Shown here one piece after another: positions 1 through 5,832 of a DNA stretch of 7,685 bases (position 1 is its first letter; the number at the start of each line of letters is the position of its first letter). The stretch is from an uncultured Comamonadaceae bacterium (GTDB lineage: Bacteria; Pseudomonadota; Gammaproteobacteria; Burkholderiales; Burkholderiaceae): contig CAMLSD010000156.1 of the NCBI GenBank assembly GCA_946482595.1, positions 1-7,685 on the forward strand, read 5' to 3'. Under the pieces are notes generated by a model. The model had not been told where the DNA came from and made no database searches. It saw nothing but the letters and a program-made list of their open reading frames with translations. The translations under genes were made by a program, and so were the position numbers.

Positions 1-29
1 CGGCCCGGCGTTTCCTTGTGAGGTCCGGC

Positions 30-43
30 TTGACCCGCATCAA
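30..43. promoter_or_regulatory. FNR/Anr-family binding box (candidate)
   Basis: TTGAC-CCGC-ATCAA matches the FNR/Anr/CRP-superfamily consensus TTGAT-N4-ATCAA at nine of ten defined positions. It lies about 100 bp ahead of the sensor kinase start. If transcription begins near 100, its centre is about 63 bp upstream, close to the -61.5 position of class I activator sites. It could equally serve a gene off the left edge. The match is visible in the sequence; the binding is inferred. Confidence 0.5.
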
Positions 44-51
44 GCGGGTCA
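31..51. repeat. Perfect inverted repeat overlapping the FNR-like box
   Basis: TGACCCGC (31-38) and GCGGGTCA (44-51) form an 8-bp perfect dyad around the loop ATCAA. No T tract follows on either strand, so it does not look like an intrinsic terminator. It shares its left arm and loop with the FNR-like box, so it may be a second operator or a leader hairpin of an upstream transcript. Confidence 0.5.
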
Positions 52-84
52 GGGTCGCACCGGCAGCGCGGCGCACGGCGGCTG

Positions 85-93
85 TGTCATAGT
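85..93 (+). promoter_or_regulatory. Possible extended -10 element for the sensor kinase
   Basis: TGTCATAGT fits the extended -10 form TGnTATAAT, with the TG pair and four of six hexamer bases. No convincing -35 hexamer sits 16-18 bp upstream, as is usual for extended -10 or activator-dependent promoters. If real, transcription would start near 100, so translation would begin at ATG 140 and not at GTG 92, which overlaps the element. Confidence 0.25.
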
Positions 94-139
94 GAATGCA
101 GGTTTCGGGGACCCGAGGCCTGTTCACGACACCCGACCC

Positions 140-2143
<2,004 letters not shown>

Positions 2144-2363
2144 TGCGCACGCCGTCCAGGCTCACGACCTGACCGGCCCGGATCTTGGCGCTCTTGCGGC
2201 TTTCGGGCTGGCCGTCCACCTGCACCGCGCCGCTGGCCACCAGGGCCTTGCCCGCGCCCCCGCTGTCGACCACACCGGCCAGCTTGAGCAGACTGTGCAG
2301 CTCGACGTGCTCGCCGGTGAGGATGAAGGTTTCGTCATGCATGGCGGGTTCGTTCACACCTTC

Positions 2364-2711
2364 TCAGACGCCCAGCAGCTCGACCTCGAACAGCAGCGTG
2401 GCGTTCGGAGGAATCACGCCGCCGGCGCCACGGGCGCCATAGCCCAGCTCGGGCGGGATCACCAGGCGGCGCGTGCCACCCACCTTCATGCCCTGCACCC
2501 CTTCATCCCAGCCGCGGATCACCATGCCGGCGCCGAGCGGGAATTCGAACGGGTCATTGCGGTCCTTGCTGGAGTCGAACTTGGCGCCCTGCACGCCGTC
2601 CTGGTAGAGCCAGCCGGTGTAGTGCACGCGCACCTGGCGGCCTGCGGTGGCTTCGGCGCCGCTGCCGGCCACCGTGTCTTCATATTGCAGGCCTGAGGGG
2701 GTGGTGATCAT
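2364..2711 (-). CDS. FKBP-type peptidyl-prolyl cis-trans isomerase
   Basis: A 115-residue single-domain FKBP that catalyses cis-trans isomerisation of Xaa-Pro bonds and helps protein folding. Residues lining the active site of human FKBP12 all have counterparts: Tyr31, Phe45, Asp46, Phe55, Val64, Ile65, Trp68, Tyr91, Ile100 and Phe108. The block [16 protein letters not shown] and the C-terminal FEVELL are classic. No signal peptide, membrane segment or insert-in-flap domain is present, so it should be cytoplasmic and lack the extra chaperone domain of SlyD-type proteins. Start ATG 2711 is well supported: AAAGGA lies five bases upstream. It is the first gene of a two-gene operon with the S4 protein. 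In the mid-loop, Ala96 replaces the FKBP12 His87, a variable position. Confidence 0.95.
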   Translation of the reverse strand: MITTPSGLQYEDTVAGSGAEATAGRQVRVHYTGWLYQDGVQGAKFDSSKDRNDPFEFPLGAGMVIRGWDEGVQGMKVGGTRRLVIPPELGYGARGAGGVIPPNATLLFEVELLGV

Positions 2712-2770
2712 GGGTGTCCTTTCATGGGTCGTGCCGGCGCATCGGCGTTGCGCACAGGCAGGGTCGGGAC

Positions 2771-2779
2771 AGTATCACA
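2771..2779 (-). promoter_or_regulatory. Possible extended -10 promoter of the FKBP-S4 operon
   Basis: On the minus strand TGTGATACT matches TGnTATAAT at the TG pair and four of six hexamer bases. It would give a leader of roughly 50 bases before ATG 2711. No -35 hexamer is visible at 17 bp. It is the best promoter candidate in the spacer for this direction. Confidence 0.35.
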
Positions 2780-2910
2780 GCCGCGGCAGGCGACGGCTGC
2801 GGCGTCGCCCGTCAAACGCAAAGCCCCTGATCGTGTCGTTCGCGGGCGCCGTCAAGCAAACTTCGTCACATTGCGCGATATTTCTCGTCCAGCCTGGATG
2901 GCATTCGCCA

Positions 2911-2917
2911 TTAAGCT
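2911..2917 (+). promoter_or_regulatory. TTAAGCT, possible -10 region of the EAL gene
   Basis: TTAAGCTG lies 25 bp before GTG 2943. The same eight bases occur at 5771-5778 ahead of the Ser/Thr kinase. The position suits a -10 element, but the match to TATAAT is poor and no -35 is seen. The call rests on position and recurrence only. Confidence 0.22.
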
Positions 2918-2942
2918 GCGCTCATCCCGTCATCTGCTGACC

Positions 2943-4265
2943 GTGAGCCCACCTTCAACGATCGAACCGCCCCAAGGGTCTTTTCAGGCGCCATCGGCCA
3001 CACGTGCCGGGGATGGCCTGGACGTTCACGCCTTGCAGGCACAGCTCGAGCGCCAGGGTGACCAATGGTCGGCACGCTATGGTGGGCACCGGCTTTTCAG
3101 TCATTTCCAGCCGATCTACAGCCTGGCGCATCGGCGCGCAGTGGGCCACGAGGCCTTGCTCCGGGCGCAGGACGCCCATGGCCAGTGGGTGCCGCCGGCG
3201 AGGCTGCTGGGGGCGCACCTGTCGCTCGATGAACTGTTGCACGTCGATCGGCTGTGCCGGCTGGTGCACGCGCACAACTTTGCCGCCCAGCGTGCGCCGG
3301 ATCACTGGCTGTTCCTCAATGTGCACCCCCAGGTGTTCATGAGCGGGCCGATGCACGGCACACCGCATTACATGCGCCACCTGGCCGAGCACCTGAATCT
3401 GATGCCCGAGCAGCTCGTGCTCGAGGTGACCGAAGACGCGATCGGCAGTGACGCCAGCTTCGATGCGGCCGTGCTGCTGGCGCGCGAAATGGGCTGCCTG
3501 CTGGCGCTGGACGACTTCGGTGCCGGACACTCCAATTTCGACCGCGTCTGGCGCATCCGGCCGGAGATCGTCAAGCTCGACCGCAGCGTGGTCGTGCGGG
3601 CCGCCAGCGAGACGCGCGTGGCGCGGGTGGTGATGCAGATGGTCTCGCTGCTGCACGAGTGTGGTGCGCTGGTGCTGCTCGAGGGGATCGAAACCGAACG
3701 CGAGGCCTATCTGGCGCTCGAGGCGGGGGCCGATTTCGTGCAGGGCTTCTACTTCGGCCGGCCGCAGCCGATGCTGGCCTCGGCCGAGCCGCAGGCCCCG
3801 ACCATCGATGCCGTCTGGCGGCACTTCGACAGCGAGCACGACGCCAGCGACCGGGCCTACCGCGAGCGCATCGGCCCGTACATCAACGCCATCGGCTATG
3901 CCGCCTCGTTGATCTCGGCCGGTCGCGATGCGGCGCTGGCCTGTACCGATTTCCTGGCCCTGCCAGGGGCGGAGCTGTGCTACCTGCTCGACGAACGTGG
4001 CATGCAGGTGGGCCGCAACATGGTCTCGCCGTTGTTCGAGGTGATGCGATCGCCGCAGTTCTCGCCGCTGGCCGACGCACGGCATGCCCGCTGGGCCCGG
4101 CGCAGCTACTTTCGCAGGGCACTGGAGTCCTTCGGGCGCGTGCAGGTCACGCGGCCCTATCTCACCGTCAACGGTGCCCACCTGTGCGTCACGGTGTCGG
4201 TCAGCCTGCGTCTCAATGGCGAGCTGATCGTGCTGGGCGGCGACATCGCCTGGGGCAGCGAGTGA
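2943..4265 (+). CDS. EAL-domain c-di-GMP phosphodiesterase with C-terminal PAS/Cache-like domain
   Basis: A cytoplasmic protein of 440 residues from GTG 2943, predicted to hydrolyse cyclic di-GMP to linear pGpG and so favour motility over attachment. The EAL domain (about 45-280) has the metal- and substrate-binding set intact: Glu70 in HEALLR, Asn126 in LFLNV, Glu161 and Glu164 in LEVTE, Asp190/Asp191 in the loop-6 motif DDFGAGHSN, Lys211, Glu247 in LEGIE and Gln267 in QGFYFGRP. This argues for an active enzyme. The last 130 or so residues (about 307-437) contain LCYLLDERGMQVGRN, an RRSYFRRAL segment, then beta strands. This resembles the PAS/Cache-like signalling domain following EAL in YkuI-type proteins and probably regulates activity. 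No GGDEF domain or membrane segment is present. The start is uncertain: ATG 2898 and ATG 2724 are in frame, but none has a Shine-Dalgarno sequence and homology begins only near residue 45. Confidence 0.88.
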   Translation: MSPPSTIEPPQGSFQAPSATRAGDGLDVHALQAQLERQGDQWSARYGGHRLFSHFQPIYSLAHRRAVGHEALLRAQDAHGQWVPPARLLGAHLSLDELLHVDRLCRLVHAHNFAAQRAPDHWLFLNVHPQVFMSGPMHGTPHYMRHLAEHLNLMPEQLVLEVTEDAIGSDASFDAAVLLAREMGCLLALDDFGAGHSNFDRVWRIRPEIVKLDRSVVVRAASETRVARVVMQMVSLLHECGALVLLEGIETEREAYLALEAGADFVQGFYFGRPQPMLASAEPQAPTIDAVWRHFDSEHDASDRAYRERIGPYINAIGYAASLISAGRDAALACTDFLALPGAELCYLLDERGMQVGRNMVSPLFEVMRSPQFSPLADARHARWARRSYFRRALESFGRVQVTRPYLTVNGAHLCVTVSVSLRLNGELIVLGGDIAWGSE

Positions 4266-4267
4266 CG

Positions 4268-4308
4268 AAAAAACGGGTCCGGTGCCCTGGGGCGCCGGAC
4301 CCGAAAAA
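4268..4308 (-). terminator. Rho-independent terminator of the porin gene
   Basis: CGGGTCCGG (4274-4282) and CCGGACCCG (4295-4303) form a perfect 9-bp stem, extended after one mismatch by GCC/GGC around a 4-base loop. On the minus strand it is followed by six T (complement of 4268-4273), 45-85 bases after the porin stop codon. On the plus strand the hairpin is followed by AAAAA, so it is not expected to stop the EAL transcript. Confidence 0.88.
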
Positions 4309-4352
4309 GGTCAGAAGACCTCTTGTTCAACCTTTCAGACAGAGCCTTGCGA

Positions 4353-5414
4353 TCAGAAGCTGTGGCGGATGCCGGCCACGACCTCGGTGATGTCGCGGTC
4401 ACCCGCCGACGTCAGGCCGGTCGGCACACCGGAGTGCCAGCGTGCGGCCCCGTCATTCTTGAACTGGGTGAGTGAGGTGTACAGCGCGGTGCGCTTGGAC
4501 AGGTCGTACTGGTAACCCACACCGAAGCCCTGCGAATCGTTGTCGCCGCCGTCAGGCTTGTTGGTGACGTACTGGGCGCGGATCAGGTGGGCGCCAAAAC
4601 GGTAGTCGCCGCCGATCCAGTAGCCCTTGCCGTCGCCGTTGGTGGCGCTGCGGTCATTGGCGTCGATGTAGCCTGCCATCACGCGTGCCGGTCCGAAGCT
4701 GTAGGCGCCGGTCAGCGCGAACGTGCGCACGCTGGGCGTTTCGCCGGCCGTCTTGTCGTCGACGAACGACACCATCGCATCCAGAGGGCCAGCGGTGTAG
4801 CGGGCATACACGTCGAGCACGCGGTTCTTGCTCGTGTTGCCGGCGGACTCGCCCAGGCCCCACAGCGCACCGGCCTTGAAGCCGGCGATGCTGGGCGACT
4901 CGTACTTGATCGAGTTGTTCACGCGGGCCGGGCCGGGGTTGCCGGTGGCCGAGTTGGCCGAGCCGCGCACCGGCTCATAGCCGTTGAACCCGCCGATCAG
5001 CGCGGTGCTCGGGCCGTACACACCGTTCGAGAATGCACTGAAGTCGCCGGAGGCGAAATACAGGCTGCTGTACTGACGGCCCAGCGTCAGTGAACCCAGG
5101 CCGCTGGACTGCAGGCCGACGAAGGCCTGGCGGCCCCACATCGTGCCGCTCTGGCCGACCGTGCCGTCGTCCAGGTTGATGCCGCTTTCCAGCGTGAAGA
5201 CGGCGCGCAGGCCGCCGCCCAGGTCTTCGGTGCCGCGCACGCCCAGGCGTGAGCCGGCCAGGCCGCCGGACTGCAGGCGGGTGAGGGTGTCTTCGCCATT
5301 GGCGATCTGGACGAATGCATCGGCCACACCGTACAAGGTCACCGACGACTGAGCCTGGACGGCACCTGCCGCGGCCAGCGCCAGCGCGCTCAGTGCGACT
5401 TGCTTGATTGCCAT
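4353..5414 (-). CDS. Gram-negative general porin (OmpC-like, 16-strand type)
   Basis: An outer-membrane porin of 353 residues, expected to form a trimeric 16-stranded beta barrel for diffusion of small hydrophilic solutes. A signal peptide of about 21 residues (MAIKQ, an Ala/Leu core, AVQA) precedes a mature N-terminus QSSVTLYG. The block SRLGVRGTEDLGGGLRA, a following FTLESG and the segment RQAFVGLQS are hallmarks of betaproteobacterial porins. The protein ends in HSF, the terminal Phe read by the BAM assembly machinery. I chose ATG 5414 because GGAG lies eight bases upstream and the signal peptide then starts correctly; a start at 5450 would put twelve charged residues in front. The gene is monocistronic, with its own terminator, and diverges from the Ser/Thr kinase. 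Pore specificity cannot be read from the sequence. Confidence 0.95.
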   Translation of the reverse strand: MAIKQVALSALALAAAGAVQAQSSVTLYGVADAFVQIANGEDTLTRLQSGGLAGSRLGVRGTEDLGGGLRAVFTLESGINLDDGTVGQSGTMWGRQAFVGLQSSGLGSLTLGRQYSSLYFASGDFSAFSNGVYGPSTALIGGFNGYEPVRGSANSATGNPGPARVNNSIKYESPSIAGFKAGALWGLGESAGNTSKNRVLDVYARYTAGPLDAMVSFVDDKTAGETPSVRTFALTGAYSFGPARVMAGYIDANDRSATNGDGKGYWIGGDYRFGAHLIRAQYVTNKPDGGDNDSQGFGVGYQYDLSKRTALYTSLTQFKNDGAARWHSGVPTGLTSAGDRDITEVVAGIRHSF

Positions 5415-5442
5415 GAATCTTTCTCCTGTAGTGTCATGGGAC

Positions 5443-5461
5443 GGCCGCAACGCCTGCGGCC
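5443..5461 (-). promoter_or_regulatory. Hairpin in the porin mRNA leader
   Basis: GGCCGCA (5443-5449) and TGCGGCC (5455-5461) pair perfectly over 7 bp around a 5-base loop. In the porin transcript it would fold 28-47 bases before the start codon, just upstream of the GGAG ribosome site. It could stabilise the message or gate translation; neither is shown. Confidence 0.4.
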
Positions 5462-5611
5462 CGTGGCACGCAAGGCCCTGGCCGACGACCGGGTCCGGCG
5501 CGTGTCCTGCACCCGTTGGCGGCCTGTCAATGCGATGGCGCGATCCTAGGGTTCACACCCTGGTGCAGCGAGTCTGCTTGTGGCAACGAAGCATTGCGAA
5601 ATCGGCAACGG

Positions 5612-5624
5612 TTGGAAAATCCAA
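5612..5624. repeat. Palindrome TTGGA-AAA-TCCAA
   Basis: A 13-bp inverted repeat with 5-bp perfect arms around AAA, in an AT-richer patch of an otherwise GC-rich spacer. It lies about 200 bp from each divergent start codon, so it could be an operator for either gene. I do not recognise the binding protein. Confidence 0.35.
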
Positions 5625-5722
5625 GGCCTGACAGTCACTTGCAGACCTGCATGCGATGGCCGTCACCGCCGGTGTCACTTCCATGCAACGCAGCCCGCTC
5701 TGTGCCACCGACCTGTCACGTG

Positions 5723-5741
5723 TGCAGGGGACAGCCCTGCA
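5723..5741. repeat. Inverted repeat TGCAGGG/CCCTGCA
   Basis: Perfect 7-bp arms around GACAG, centred about 100 bp before the kinase start and about 40 bp before the TTAAGCT motif. The position suits an operator for the kinase promoter. No T tract follows on either strand, so it is not a terminator. Confidence 0.4.
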
Positions 5742-5770
5742 GATGCCATCGCCAGCCCGTCGTCGCTGCG

Positions 5771-5777
5771 TTAAGCT
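5771..5777 (+). promoter_or_regulatory. TTAAGCT, possible -10 region of the Ser/Thr kinase gene
   Basis: The same TTAAGCTG octamer as ahead of the EAL gene, here 55 bp before ATG 5833. No -35 hexamer is evident at 16-18 bp. It is followed by a GC-rich hairpin GCGCCC-GCC-GGGCGC (5788-5802) that would lie in the 5' leader. Confidence 0.22.
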
Positions 5778-5832
5778 GAGCGTCCGCGCGCCCGCCGGGC
5801 GCCTGCTGTTGCCTGCCCGGCCCTTGTTGCCC

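Larger units (their letters stand above)
2712..2942. other. Divergent spacer between FKBP operon and EAL gene
   Basis: These 231 bp separate two divergent genes and should hold both promoters. A plus-strand reading frame is open from ATG 2724, but its translation is Arg/Ala-rich with no recognisable domain, so I treat it as non-coding. CCGTCAA occurs twice 40 bp apart (2809-2815 and 2849-2855). A weak 5-bp dyad (CGACG/CGTCG) lies at 2791-2807. TTAAGCT at 2911-2917 is a possible -10 for the EAL gene. Confidence 0.5.
5415..5832. other. 418-bp divergent regulatory spacer between porin and Ser/Thr kinase
   Basis: No convincing gene lies here; short open frames on both strands lack ribosome sites and recognisable content. 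The region holds a leader hairpin of the porin (5443-5461), a short dyad AGGGT/ACCCT (5548-5561), the palindrome TTGGA-N3-TCCAA (5612-5624), four same-strand GTCAC motifs (5634-5719), the dyad TGCAGGG/CCCTGCA (5723-5741), TTAAGCT (5771-5777) and a GC-rich hairpin (5788-5802). GGCAACG occurs twice 22 bp apart (5582 and 5604). Minus-strand TTGACA (5530-5525) and TAGGAT (5548-5543) are isolated promoter-like hexamers without partners at the right spacing, so the porin promoter is not fixed. Confidence 0.6.

Noticed and set aside
2724..2942. Upstream in-frame extension of the EAL protein
   Set aside because: Open by chance; it would consume the entire divergent promoter region and shows no conserved protein features.
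2955..4181. Long minus-strand open frame (about 408 codons) opposite the EAL gene
   Set aside because: It is a codon-bias shadow of the EAL gene: His/Gln/Arg/Pro-rich translation, no domain signal, while the plus strand carries a complete EAL motif set.
4308..4321. Small hairpin AGGTC-AGAA-GACCT as a plus-strand terminator of the EAL gene
   Set aside because: Only a 5-bp stem and no real T tract follows.
5525..5530. Minus-strand TTGACA as the -35 of the porin promoter
   Set aside because: Perfect hexamer, but no acceptable -10 at 16-18 bp (GGACAC and neighbours).
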